Shown piece after piece: positions 32,000-44,270 of a stretch of 64,000 nucleotides of DNA (position 1 is its first letter; every line of letters starts with the position of its first letter). The notes beneath the pieces are model-generated. The model did no database searches and had not been told where the DNA came from. It saw nothing but the letters and a program-made list of their open reading frames with translations. The stretch is from Symsagittifera roscoffensis. Lineage: Eukaryota > Xenacoelomorpha > Acoela > Convolutidae. Made by a program: the position numbers and the translations under genes. The stretch lies in NCBI RefSeq assembly GCF_963678635.1, contig NC_087070.1:24043419-24107418 (forward strand), written 5' to 3'.

Positions 32000-33422
32000 T
32001 CTTTGAGTGGTTGTCTTTTTGACCTTGTATATCCTATTTTTTTCAGTGTGGTGTCATCACGAGGTCGTATCGTTCGTCGTTGTTTATACAGTTGTGTAAT
32101 ATAATTGTTTGTTTGTTTCCTAAATTGTCTGTTGACATAAGGTTTAGGATGATGGATGCAATTTTGGTGTAAGTGATTTCGAATGTCTTGAATTTACGAT
32201 TTTTTGTTGTTAGCTTAACTTGGGGCGTAAATTGTCGGGTTGGTGAGAAAAGTATTTATCGATGCGTGCGAATGATTGTTACTTTCTCGTAATTATTTCT
32301 AAGTTAAGATAGACTTACCTAATCCTAGGGGTTTTGATTTGTGATCAAGGGTTGGAGAATCGTAAATCGATCCACAAGTTTCAGGTATCATTAGAACGCC
32401 GTAGTTCGTTAAATACTACTTTTATGATTAATAAGCTTAAGTGTTTTAGCCTGGGTCAATTAGGAGGAAGGAATCAAGTGAAGGATGAGTAACCGAGGTT
32501 CTTCACTGTTTATCTTAGGAAGGATGGTTAGCTTTATGAAAAATTTTGCTAATCCTGGGTCATTAAAAAGGGTTGGGTAGTGAATCGACGATTGAGGTCG
32601 TTAGACACTAACCAATTTGGGAGGGGGAGAACTAAATTGATCTGTTTGATCCAGGGATAAGCCTTGATGATTAAAAAATTATAATAAATTTATTTAATTT
32701 AAAGATCCAAGGGAAGCCTTGATGATCTGTTCTTTTATTGAAATTAATTTAGTTGAAAACAAGGATAAGCCTTGATAATTTTAGATCAAAGATTGAGTTA
32801 AGAAAATGTTAAGGTTTTAGTTTTGATGTTTGTTAGTTTTTTAAATTTGTTGTTATGTTTTAGGTCATGAAGCTGGGTTGAATGAATGATTTATATATAC
32901 TAACAATTTATGTTTTACACTAACTAATTTTTGGTATTTTTATGTTCAATAAAAAAATTTTCCAAGATGTTTTTATTTACTGCAGATTTTTTGAGGAGAA
33001 CGACCATTTTTGTTTTTATAGGTCATTATTGTATAAATATTAGGTTTAGCGCCATGAAAAGTTATCGAAGATTTTTCTTTATAATTTTAAGTCAGTAAAT
33101 GAAAATGTAAATTTACTGCTGAAAAAATTCTAAATATAACAGCTTGATCTGGTTTTTTTCGTACAATCATGAAATCGATTGATAGGCTTCTTCTTAATCG
33201 TAAGTCGTGCCTTGTCCGAGGTCGTCTTCCAGTACCTGGTAATTCTCGTTTTATTCGAAAAAATGGCGATGATATATTGAGTCGTAGAGATATTTCTACT
33301 TAATTTTTGTCATATAAGATTTTTGAATTATTATTTTCGTCTAATTCTTATCTAATGTTCTGGTTAATATTTCTAATCTAATTTTGTTAAGGTCTTGTTC
33401 GAGACTTTTGGTCGCACAAGGC
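32000..33422 (-). other. Retroelement 5' leader with short repeats
   Basis: Between the 5' LTR and gag there are about 1.4 kb without a long ORF. Three copies of AAGCCTTGATGAT (one as AAGCCTTGATAAT) lie about 55-70 bp apart between 32,650 and 32,785, and GATC(A/C)AGGG words recur from 32,340. This could be packaging or regulatory sequence. Confidence 0.5.
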
Positions 33423-33787
33423 GAGTTAAGACCTTCTTGGTAATACTCATAGAGTAATTTCAGATAAGGTATACCGTCTGCTCGTCACGCTATCTTATTT
33501 TGGGCCGGATAAATTCGTGCAACTTCTTAGTCTAATACCAAACTTAATCTTAATCTTATATCTCCTAGTCTCAATATATCTAGTGTATACTGGTTTATGT
33601 GAGTCGGTCTCTCTAGAGAAGGCAACTATGTTCTAAGTTTTATTCAAATCGCTCTGGTGCTGAAACTACAAGTAGTTTCAGCACTTACAAATAAGTGGGT
33701 TGTTAGTTTGATGGAGTATGATTGGTTAGTTTTGAATACTTTTTAGAGATAAAATATCAGAATAATATCCAATAATAAATTCTAGTT
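33423..33787 (-). repeat. 5' LTR of the retroelement
   Basis: Counterpart of the 13.9-kb repeat. It keeps the same hairpin (33,657-33,684) with one loop change. For the minus-strand element this is the promoter-bearing copy. The divergence between the two copies implies an old insertion. Confidence 0.7.
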
Positions 33788-34799
33788 CCATAAGTTTGAT
33801 ATTCTGAAGCTATTAATTGCCTTTAAAAACATTATGATTGGTGTAAACTGGCATCTTTAACTCAGATGTGAGCTGATAGGCTTGCATTCGCACTTTGAAT
33901 CTATAAAAGAGGGTAGCTGAGAACATTCGCTGATAATCAACTAAAAAACATTGCCCTGAAATGAATCTCAAAATGCGTTGAATTTAGCACTAGTGTAGGA
34001 AAACATTTTGTTTGGCAAGAAATTGACTATACTTGAAGGTTGGATCAATCAGAAAATTCAATATTTTTCGAAGCAACCATACTTTTAAGTGACTTGATTT
34101 TTTAATCCACAGCTTTCTTTTATTTCAGGTGATGTTCTGCTAGACGTTTGCCAAGACAGTTTGTACCTTTGATTTCCTTTAGTTGAACCTTAAAATGCTT
34201 TTTTTTTGCTACACAAAAATGCGAGTGAACGTTATTTAAAAACCTCTGATATATCATAAAAGGTTTCTAGCGTCTTTCTAATTGCTTAATAAAAGTTAAA
34301 AAAAACATAAGTGAGTAATAAAGATTAAATACCTTGTACAGGTCTTGATGAGATTTGACTTTTTATATGAAAAAGCTTTAAAAAACTATAGAATTTTAAT
34401 CAAATATATGATTGCAATTATTGAGGCACTTATTTAGAAGGTTTATATACACTTCTTCAGTTCGGTTTCATCTGCAAAATTGATTAAATAGCGCTCTCCA
34501 ATTAGAAAAGCAGTAATTTCTGGTAAAAGTTTGACAAAATTCTGGTTTTAAGAAGGGCGTTAACTTTCAAAATTCCACTGGGTATTTATGTTTTTTAAGG
34601 AAGTTTTTCGGTAAAAAATTAAAACTGTTCTCGCTCAAGTTTGATTTTTTGCGGCTTTTTATTCCTTTTTTAAGAGTAATGACTGTAGTGAGTACTCTTA
34701 TATAGGTCTGGCTGTTCTTTTTTAGTTTTTTTTCAGGAAAAAGTCTTAAAAGTTGTTCACACTAACTTTTAATGTTTCGCGGTTTGACTTGTGATTTCT
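33788..34799. other. AT-rich flank right of the retroelement
   Basis: No ORF over 60 codons and no repeat recognised. There are pyrimidine-rich AG sites but no exon I can support. Confidence 0.4.
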
Positions 34800-36720
34800 T
34801 TGTAATTTCACTACATTTCAACTGCTAAAAGAAAAGCAAACTCCACTACCAAACAGCAAACATGTAGAAGTCACAAAAAAGTGATCGACTTCCGATTTAG
34901 AAAACAAAAGACAATTGTCAGTTTTCCCCGCGAAATAAAGGTTTAGGTATTTATCCAGTTTTCTCAAATTGGGTTTATTTTAACAAAGAAGTGTACATCA
35001 CAAACTCTTCCGCAAAATCAAAGAGTTTTAGTGCTGTCTATTTTTCTCTTCAAAATTCATAAGTTGAATGCTCTTGAAAAAGTAAGTCATATTTTTATTT
35101 CCTCTTTCATTACTCATCACTTTTTTCCATCTGTTACTTGGCTATAATTTAAAAAATCAAATCATTTCCTCAATTAAAAGGAAGGCAAACTCCACTGCCA
35201 AACAGCAAAAGTAGAAAAAATGTCTCCAGAAGCTTGAATAATTTCTAATTTTGAAAGTAACGTTTAACTTTCAGATTTGTTAATTCAATTTAAGTTTTAC
35301 CCGTGTTTTAAATTTAAGTGTTCAATTTTGAATACAATTTTCCCGAACTGATTTAGTTTTTATCAAATTCAGAAAAACTTAAGGGCACTTCTTTCTCATA
35401 CTTCGAAATTCAAAAGTTGACATATTTTCTGCTGTTTGGGTTCTCTGACTCATTTCCAGTTCTAAATTCTTATAATTGCATTTTAAAACTTTTATATTTT
35501 TGCATTTTTGAAATTCGATATAAAAATATATATTTGAAGTTAGATAAAATGCGCTCTCCAATTGGCAAAGTGGAAACGGCGCCAAAAAACCAAAGTGTGA
35601 TTGATTTGTAACTTAGATTTTGAATTTTCATTTTCAGTTCACCCAGTGGAGCAAAATTGTTACCCATAGCTTTTTTACTGCGTTGTTTAAATTTTGAGTT
35701 TTCTTGAGTTCATTGATTTTTTCCAATTGTCTCTACCTCTTTTTAGACGTAATGTTCGGAAAGCTCGAACAATTATGAATGCGTATTCATACGTATAAAT
35801 GAATGTATTATGCACTTAAGTATATTTGCATTTTTCGTGAATTAAAAGTATCTGCTAAAATATTGATAAATCGCACTCTCGATATTTGACTATATCTTAT
35901 TTAGATCATAATTAAACCATTTCAGCATTAGTTTTGAGGTCATTCAAAGAATTCAATTTTTTTACTGTCCAGAAAAACGACGTTTGATTATTTTCTGTTA
36001 TTGTTAAATTCGATCGACTAAATAAAGGGTGGAGTCTGTATCCTAAAAAATGTTTTTGAATGATAAAAAAAGTGTGTTTTTTGCAAAAAAAACACACATT
36101 GGCGACTTCCTTTAGCGTTTCCTTGGCAACAAACAAAAAGACAAAAAAAATAGAATTTAATTGTCAGTTTTCCCAGCGAAATAAAGGTTTACGTGTTAAT
36201 ACAGTTTTCTCAAATGGGGTTAATTTCAACAAAAAAGTGTCCATCACAAATTGTTCCACAAAAACAAACAGCTTTAGGGCCGTCTATTTTTTCTTCAAAT
36301 TTGAATGCTCTAGGAAAAGCAAGTCTTTTTTTAGTTTCCTTGCGTTCATTACTCTTTTCCATCTGTTAGTTGGCTATGTTTGAAAAATTTAAATCATTTC
36401 ATGAATTAAAAGGAAGGCAAACTCCACTGCCAAACAGCAGAAGTAAAAAATGTCCCCTAATGCTTGAATAATTTCTAATTTCGAAACTAAAGTTTAACCT
36501 TCAAATTTGTTATATCGATTTAATTGTTATCTCTGAATACAATTTTCTCGAACTGATTAGTTATTATCAAACTCACAAAAACTTAAGGGCTTTTCTTTCT
36601 CATACTTCGAAATTACGACGTAATGTACGACGAAAAATACGACGTAATGTTCGGAAAGCTAGAACAGTTATGAATGCGTATTCATACGTATAAATGAATG
36701 TATTGTGCACTTATGTGAAC
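34800..36720. repeat. Degenerate ~1.2-kb duplication
   Basis: 34,910-35,400 matches 36,150-36,620 (offset about 1,240), including GGCAAACTCCACTGCCAAACAGCA and TGTCAGTTTTCC words. A third partial copy starts near 34,820. In addition, 35,745-35,820 matches 36,640-36,715 (offset about 900), including the palindrome-like TGAATGCGTATTCATACGTA. The different offsets show an insertion or deletion between copies. Confidence 0.75.
36072..36097. repeat. Perfect A/T hairpin
   Basis: GTGTGTTTTTT and its complement AAAAAACACAC lie on either side of a 4-nt loop. Confidence 0.7.
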
Positions 36721-36939
36721 AATTATGTCTTTTATATATACTGTTTTGCCCAGGACTCAGGCTATACAATTTTTCAACGGGATATAATTAAAAAAACATT
36801 TGCTGCTGCTGAGTAGCAAACAATTACAGAGCTAGTATTGCTTTGTTGAGAAACATTTATAGTGCGTTTGTCTGTCGATATAGTTTTCTAGTGAGCAATT
36901 TTTTTCACGCTAGAAAAAAGTGAAAAATACACTACAAAA

Positions 36940-37990
36940 TCAAAAAAACTCAATCGTTAGAACTTCAAAAGGGCTAAGTTTGATATATAGTACGTTGCTA
37001 ACCTCAGCGTGGTTGTGAAGAATTAAATTTTTAAAAAATGTTGCAGGTTTTAGGTCAAAAACTTGTGAAAATTTAACAATTTTCAAATCTTTTTTTTTGT
37101 CATTGACAGAGAAATAAAAGAGCTAGATTTGGGTATATAATACACGACAAATTCGAAGGAAATGCGACGATATGGTTTTTTTAAGGAAAACGTGCGTTCC
37201 AATTAATTTTTGTTTTTTTTTAGCAATTCCATTTAATGGATTTTTAATGTTTTTGGAGCCATTGTAGTAATGAATAAAAAAAATAGATGATCGTTTTTGA
37301 ACACTCTGTTTGTGATATGTGTATATTAGAGAAACAACAATGCAGTTTGAACAGCTATTCGAGCTCTCGGATATTTCTTGTTTTCATGCAACTTTGATGT
37401 GTGCAAGAAGATTAAGTATCCTAAACTAATTAACAAATGACCAAAATTGAAAACTATCAAAACAGAACAAAATCTAAAATTTAAAAAACAAACAGTCAAA
37501 TCGCCATGCCGCTTTGTGTGCGCACTTTTTGTGTTTGCCTACCGCGAAAAAATTTAATTTTTTTTAAACAAAAATCTTTCAGGGATGAAAGTAACCAGAA
37601 AAAAATATCGCAACTGGTTGATACGAATTAAGTACTGTTATAGAAGTGTGTTAACAGCAATATTTCTGGATGAAACAATTCATAAGGTCAATTTGAGGGC
37701 CTGATTTAGTATGAAACATCGCTTCAAAAAATGTTCTGACTTTCACATCAAAAAAACTCAATCGTTAGAACTTCAAAAGGGCTAAGTTTGAAATATAGTA
37801 CGTTGCTAATCTCAGCGTGGTTGTGAAGAATTAAATTTTGAAAAAATGTCGCAGGTTTTAGGTCAAAAATTTGTGAAAACTTAACAATTTTCAAATCTTT
37901 TTTTTTGTCATTGACAGAGAAATAAAAGAGCTAGATTTGGGTATATAATACACTACAAATTCGAAGGAAATGCGACGATATGGTTTTTTC
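36940..37990. repeat. ~240-bp direct repeat pair, offset ~805 bp
   Basis: 36,941-37,178 and 37,746-37,988 are about 95% alike by eye, sharing TTAGAACTTCAAAAGGGCTA and GAAGGAAATGCGACGATATGG. They are the left edge of the family A array. The intervening stretch has no gene I recognise. Confidence 0.75.
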
Positions 37991-40900
37991 AAGGAAAAAA
38001 TTTCTTGTTTCTCGGGCTTCCGGCTCGCTCCAAAAAGTGGCTTCAATTTTATCATTATGAAGATGTTGGCTTCCAAAAATTGGCTTCAATTTTACTCTGA
38101 TGTTTTTTGCAATCTGTTGATAGCTATCGGAGTAGCAGTAGAGGAGCTAAAGTTTGGTACAAAAAACGTTTCTAAAATCGAATAGCTTGGGACGATATAA
38201 TTTTTTTAAGAAGAAAAAAAACTCGGGCTTCCGGCTCGCTCCAAAGATTGGCTTCAATTTTAATTTTACTCTGATGATTTTGCAATCTGTTGATAGCTAT
38301 CAGAGTAGCAGTAGAGGAGCTTAAGTTTGATATAAAAAATCCGAGGGTTCCTAAAATTCGAGGTGCTTGTGACGATAAATTTTTTTAAAAAAATTTGGGC
38401 TCAGGCTCTTTCCTAAGATTGACTTCAATTGTTTATTCTAGGTTATTTTTGTGCTCTTGCCCTGTTCTTAATTTCAACGAAACTTATTTTGCTCCTCTTA
38501 AGCTGTTTGTTTTTTCAGGTTTTCAGTTGGAGCGTTTTCAATCCTCAAAACGTCGTGTTAGTTTCGATATTGTTTTCAAGTGTCGATAACTTTCATCAAT
38601 AAATTCTTAAAATCGTGCCATAATTTTCTTGTTTTAAAACAACTCTGGTGCAGTGAGGGCGTAAAATTTCATAAGCTCTTTAATCGTTAGCAGGTTAGTG
38701 ATTTAAATTGCAGAATTGTTAGTTGGGTGAGGTTTAACCCGATTTTTCAAGTTTCTATGAAGTTAATAGCAAGTGATATCATTTTTTCATAATTTTACGG
38801 TTGAAATAGTCTATTCTATTGCTAAACTATAGTATCTTATTCGTCATTCCAGTTACAGTTTACAATTCAATGCATAAAAACTATCGAAAAACAAAAAAAA
38901 ATAAAACTTTCAAAAAACAGTCAATTCGAGACGCCGCTGGGTGTGTGCACTTTTTGTGTTTGCCTACCCCCAAAAAATTGAGAGTTTATTACAAAAAAGT
39001 TACAGAGTTGAAACTATCCAGGAAACTGATTTCGCAAATGATAATTTCAATTTTAGTACTGTTAGAGAAGTCCGTTAACAGCAATATTTCTGGATGAAAA
39101 CATTGAAAAGGTCAGTTTGGGGGGCCTGATCTAGCCTGAAATATCGATATGTTTTTTTTTAATTAAAATTTTTCTTTTTTTTCGGGCTTCGGGCTCGCTC
39201 CAAATATTGGCTTAAATTTTTTTTTCATTACTATTGCAATATGCTTATAGCTATTGCAAGATTAACAACAGAGCCTAAATTTGATATAAAAATTGTCTCT
39301 AAGTTCTAAACGAATGTGACGATATAATTTTTTTAATTAAAAAAAAAATTTCCTTCTTTCTGCTCGCTCCAAAGATTGGCTTCATTTTTAATGTTATCTT
39401 AGTGATTTTTGTAATCTGTTAAAATCTATCGGAGTAAGATTAGTAGACCTCAATTTTGATAAATAAAACGATTCCAAAATCGAAGTCAATGTGACGATAT
39501 AATTTATTGAATTTTAAAAAGCTTCAGGCTCTCTCCTAAGATTTGCTTTAATTTTATTTTTACTCTGATTTTTTTTTGCAATCTGTTGATAGCTATCGGA
39601 ATAGCATCAGTAGAGCTTAAGTTGATAAAAAAAACGTTTATTATTTCGAGGTTCTTGTGACGATAAAATTTTTTAAAAAATTTGGGCTCAGGCTCTTTCG
39701 TAAGATTGACTTCAATTCTTTATTCTAGGTTATTTTTGTGCTCTTGCCTGTTCTTAATTTCAACGAAACTTATTTCGCCCCCTTAAGCTGTTTATTTTCC
39801 AGATTTTTAGTTGGAGCGTTTACAATCCACAAAACGTCGTGTTAGTTTCGATATAGTTTTCAATTGTCGATATTTTTCATCGATAAATTCTTCGAATCGT
39901 GCCATATTTTTCTTGTTTTTAGATAACACTGGTGAAATTGAGGCCGTAAAATTTCTTAAGCTCTTTAACCGTTAGCAGGGTAGTGATTTAATTTGCAGAA
40001 GTGTTAGTTGGGTGAGGTTTAACCCGATTTTTCATGTTTCTATGAAGTTCATAGCAAGTGATATCTTTTTTTCATAATTTCACGGTTGAAATATTCTATT
40101 CTATTACAATACTATAGTATCTTACTCATCATTTCAGTTACAGTTTATATTTTAGTGCATGAAAACTATCGAAAATGAAAAAAAAAATTTCAAAAAACAG
40201 TCCATTCGAGACGCCGCATTGTGTGAGCACTATTTGTATTTGCCTAACCCAAAAATAATTGAGAGTTTATTACAAAAAACTATCAGGGAAGAAACTATCC
40301 AGGAAATTGATTTCGCAATTGGTTATTTCAATTTCAGTACTGTTAGAGAAGTACGTTAAAAGCAATATTTTCGGATGAAAAAATGAAAAGGTCAGTTTCG
40401 GGGGCCTGATCTGGCCTGAAATATCGCTTCAGACATCTTCTAACCTATATATGAAAACATGCTGAGTATTTTCTATGCGGCGTTTTTTGCAATTGTTAGA
40501 AAATTCTAAAAGAGCTAAGTTTTGATGGGTAGTACATTCCTAAACTGAGGGTGGTTGTGAAATTATTAATTTGAGAAAAAATCCCAATTTTTCAAAATCG
40601 TTGCTTAATCCAGGTTTTGTGCCATTGAGTTGTGACAACCTATTGGTTTTCAAATCATTTTTTTCCATGACAGATGAAAGAAAGAGATTAATGTTGGTTT
40701 ATTTTAGGCTCCTTAAATTAAGGTGAATGTGACGATATGTTTTTTCAATTAAAATTTTTCTTTTTTTTCGGGCTTCGGGCTCGCTCCAAAGGTTGGCTTC
40801 ATTTTTTTTTTGCTGTGATGATTTTTGCAATCTGTTGATAGCAATCGGAGTAACATTGGTTGAGCTTAAATTTGACATTAAAAAAAATTTCTAACTTCAA

Positions 40901-43350
40901 TGTGCTTGTGACGATAAAATTTAAAAAAAAATTCGGGCTTCAGGCTCTCCCAAGATTGACTTCAATTGTTTATTCTAGGTTATTTTTGTGCTCTTGTCCT
41001 GTTCCCAATTTCAACGGAACTTTTTTTGCTCCTCCCAAGCTGTTAATTTTTTCAGATCCACAATTGCAGCGTTTACGATCCTCGAAACGTCGTGTTAGTT
41101 TCGATATAGTTCTCAAGTGTCGATAATTTTCGTCAATAAATTCTTCAAATTGTGCCATAGTTTTCTTGTTTTTATATAACTCTGGTAAAATTGAGGCCCT
41201 AACATTTCCTGAGCTCTTTAATCGTTAGCAGGGTAGTGATTTAATTGCAGAATTTTTAGTTGGGTGAGTTATAACCCGATATTTTAGGTTTCTATGAAGT
41301 TCATAGCAAGTGATATCCTTTTTTTCATAATTTTACGGTTGAAATAGTCTATTCTATTGCTAAACTATAGTATCTTATTCGTCATTCCAGTTACAGTTTA
41401 CAATTCAATGCATAAAAACTATCGAAAAACAAAAAAAAATAAAACTTTCAAAAAACAGTCAATTCGAGACGCCGCTGGGTGTGTGCATTTTTTGTGTTTG
41501 CCTACCCCCAAAAAATTGAGAGTTTATTACAAAAAAGTTTCAGAGTTGAAACTATCCAGGAAACTGATTTCGCAAATGATAATTTCAATTTCAGTACTGT
41601 TATAGAAGTCCGTTAACAGCAATATTTCTGGATGAAAACATTGAAAAGGTCAGTTTGGGGGACCTGATCTGGCCTGAAATATCGCTTCAAAAATCTTCTG
41701 CCCTATATTTGAAAAATTACTGAATATTTCCTCTGCAGTGTCTTTTGCAATTGTTAGAAATTTTTAAAAGGGCTAAGTTTTTATGTGTACTACATTCCTA
41801 AACTCAGGGTGGTTGTGAAACTTTTAATTTGAAAAAAAATCCCTATTTTTGAAAATCCTTGCTTAATCCAGGTTTTGTGCCATAGAGTTGTGACAATCTA
41901 TTGGTTTTCAAATCTTTTTTTGCCATGACAGATGAATAAAAGAGCTTAATGTTGGTATTTATTAGGCTCCTAACATCGAAGGGAATGTGACGATATGTTT
42001 TTTTAAATATAACTTTTCTTTTTTTTTCGGGATTCGGGCTCGCTCCAAACAGTGGCTTAAATTTTTTTATTTTTTCTTAATACTATTGCAATCTATTTAT
42101 AGTTATTACAAAAAAAACGACAGAGCCTAATTTTGATATAAAAAACGTCTCCAAATTCTAAATGAAAAGTGACGATATAAATTTTTTATATAAAAAAAAT
42201 CTCCGTCTTCCGGCTCGCTCCAAAGATTGGCTTCATTTTTAATGTTATCTTAGTAAATTTTGTAATCTGTTAAAAGCTATCGGAGTAACATTAGTAGAAT
42301 TACAATTCCAAAAGCAAAGTGATTGTGACGATATAACTTTTTGAATTGAAAAAAAAAAAAAACTTTTTTCGGGCTTCAGGCTCTCTTCTAAGATTGGCTT
42401 TAATTGTTTATCTTAGTTATTTTTTGTGCTCTTGCTCGGTTCTCAATTTCAAAGACACTTCTACTGCTCGCCTCGCGCTGTTTATATTTATAAATCTCAA
42501 GTTGAAGAGTTTGAAATCCTCAAAACGGCGTGTTAGTTTCGATATAGTTTTCTAGTGTTGATAACTTTCATCGATAATTTCTTAAATGTATGCAATAATG
42601 TTCTTGTTTTCATACATCTCTGGTGCAATTGAGTCAGTAATTTTTTTTAAAATCATTGATTGTTAGCAGGGTAATGATTGAAGTTGCAGTATGGTTAGTT
42701 GGGCGAGGTACAACCCGATTTTTCAGATGTTTAAGTGTTTTAAATTTTTTTAAATGTTTATAGCAAGAGGTATCGTTTTTTCAGAATTTTACGGTTGAAA
42801 TAGTCTATTCTGTTGCTGAACTATACTTTTTGACACTTAATTCTAGTAAAGAACTTAATTCGATGCATAAAAACTAACAAAGTTAAAAATTAAGCTCCTA
42901 AGGTTAGCTTAAATTTTTGTTTTAAATTAAAATTTTTTGCTCTCTGTTTGTAGCTTTCGCGAGACCAATAACAGAGCTGAATTTTGATATTTAAAACGTT
43001 TCTAAATTCGACGTGAATGTGACGATATAATTTTTTTTATATAAAAAAATAAACTTTTTTCGAGATTCAGTCTCGCTCCTAAGAATGGCTTGATTTTTTT
43101 AATCAACTTAAATTTCTTTGCAATCTGTTTATAGCTATGATCATAACTGTAATAGAGCTTCATTTGGGTATATGAAACAACCCATATTTCGATGTGGCTG
43201 TCACGATATATTTTTACAAGAAAAAAAAACATTTTTAGGACGCCTGGGTCCATCAGCTAGCCTAAAAATTTATAAGTCTGTTTTTTGCAACTTACTTGAT
43301 TATATGTCTATAAGAACAACATAAACTGATTTGCTACAGTTGGGATGATG
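37990..43350. repeat. Family A higher-order array (~1.26 kb of ~165-175-bp units)
   Basis: Short units begin GACGATATAATTTTT and contain TCGGGCTTC(C/G/A)GGCTCGCTCC, CAATCTGTTGATAGCTAT and CGGAGTAACATTAGTAGAGC. Successive starts lie about 160-210 bp apart. Groups of them recur with a unique tail (GTTAGCAGGGTAGTGATTTA at about 38,690, 39,970, 41,225 and 42,660), giving a higher-order period near 1.26-1.43 kb. The 38,819-39,097 and 41,357-41,605 segments are almost identical. ORFs here repeat with the array and are not counted as genes. Confidence 0.8.
40970..41158 (-). pseudogene. Short ORF conserved across family A copies
   Basis: A 62-codon ORF starts MAQFEEFIDENYRHL and continues ISKLTRRFEDRKR. 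The corresponding places at 39,905-39,807 (32 codons) and 38,621 (GAA changed to TAA at the fifth codon) keep nearly the same start. The 42.6-kb copy and its 50.3-kb twin have lost a base. It may be the remnant of a protein-coding exon caught in the repeat. Function unknown. Confidence 0.35.
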
Positions 43351-43559
43351 TTTTTTGCCTCGTACCTTCAAAAAATTTTAATTTTGTGTCAAAAATATGT
43401 CGAGGTTTTAGTTTGGGTGTTAAACCTGCTCTTGTTGAAATTTAAAGTTTTTTGAATATCAATAATGTGAGACATGTTCACATGAGCTGTTTCAGTGTTT
43501 GTGTTGTATTAGCGTCGGCCTATTTTGTTCGTACTTTTCAGATTCAGTCAAAATGTAGC

Positions 43560-44270
43560 AGTGCATTATATGCTTAGAATTGGATATGGCTGACTCTATC
43601 CATGCAATTATATCGTGCGTATTTTACAATTACTTAATTCATTACAATGCATCAAGAAGAATATCAAAAAACATCGTTAAAAGAGCCTGCTCTGGAGGAA
43701 CTGTTCTATGAAGAATTTTTTTTTATTTAATCAGTTTTGATGAATCTATTCAACTGCTGAGCAGTTCCCTTCAAGATGATTCGTATCTGTCTATCCGAGT
43801 TGTACAATCAGTATTGTTTTCGCGGATCATTCGGCTTATAATTCAATCGAGAAAAAGAACGAAGTCGGAAAGTCTCAGGAATGAATGTCTGCTATCACGT
43901 ACTGGATTCCTTATATTGTTTAAATTTAAAGAATACATAAGTATAATGAGTTTCGATCATACCTTGTTTGATATGGCCCTCTCGTTTTTTTGATTTTTTT
44001 CGCCGTGAGAGAACACTTATGAGCACATTTTAATGCTATCATTCTCATATTTGATATGTTCTGCTTAAGTCTTGAGAAGTAAGAAGGAGCTTACGAATTG
44101 ATTTGCTCCTACTATCACTATCTGACTGAAATATCGCGTTTGATTTGTGTACTATTTTAACAAGTGTCTATAAGTCATCCTAGGTAATTTAAAAACTGAA
44201 AATGTAATCCTTTGAACCATAATAATGATCGGTTAGATATCATTTTCCCATAACTTATTGTACAACCTAA
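43560..44270. repeat. Module C (~700 bp), first of five copies
   Basis: Contains GATTCGTATCTGTCTATCCG and a plus-strand reading frame with DDSYLSIRVVQS and LLSRTGFLILFKF. Other copies lie at about 45,480-46,140, 51,590-52,300, 55,040-55,740 and 56,960-57,650. The frame is open for about 88 codons in two copies and broken in the others. A shorter upstream frame (PALEELFYEE or PALEELYKE) is also shared. It may derive from a coding exon, family unknown. Confidence 0.55.

Larger units (their letters stand above)
13909..33787 (-). mobile_element. Long Ty3/gypsy-type LTR retroelement, env-bearing, decayed
   Basis: Two ~355-bp direct repeats (13,909-14,262 and 33,423-33,787) flank about 19.2 kb. 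The minus strand reads, from right to left, leader, gag, protease, RT, RNase H, integrase, a Ser/Pro-rich ORF, envelope-like ORFs and further ORFs. Protease-RT-RNase H-integrase order is that of Ty3/gypsy elements and retroviruses. An env-like gene after integrase suggests an errantivirus-like or endogenous-retrovirus-like element. Nearly all frames are interrupted by stops and shifts, and two catalytic Asp codons are changed. The length is roughly twice that of a usual env-bearing gypsy element, partly through internal duplications (see R1, R2). I could not find a convincing target duplication, primer-binding site or polypurine tract. Confidence 0.8.

Noticed and set aside
24391-33422. Intact, mobile retrovirus-like element
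   Set aside because: Frames are broken throughout, catalytic residues are replaced in RT and integrase, and the LTRs have diverged by roughly a tenth or more.
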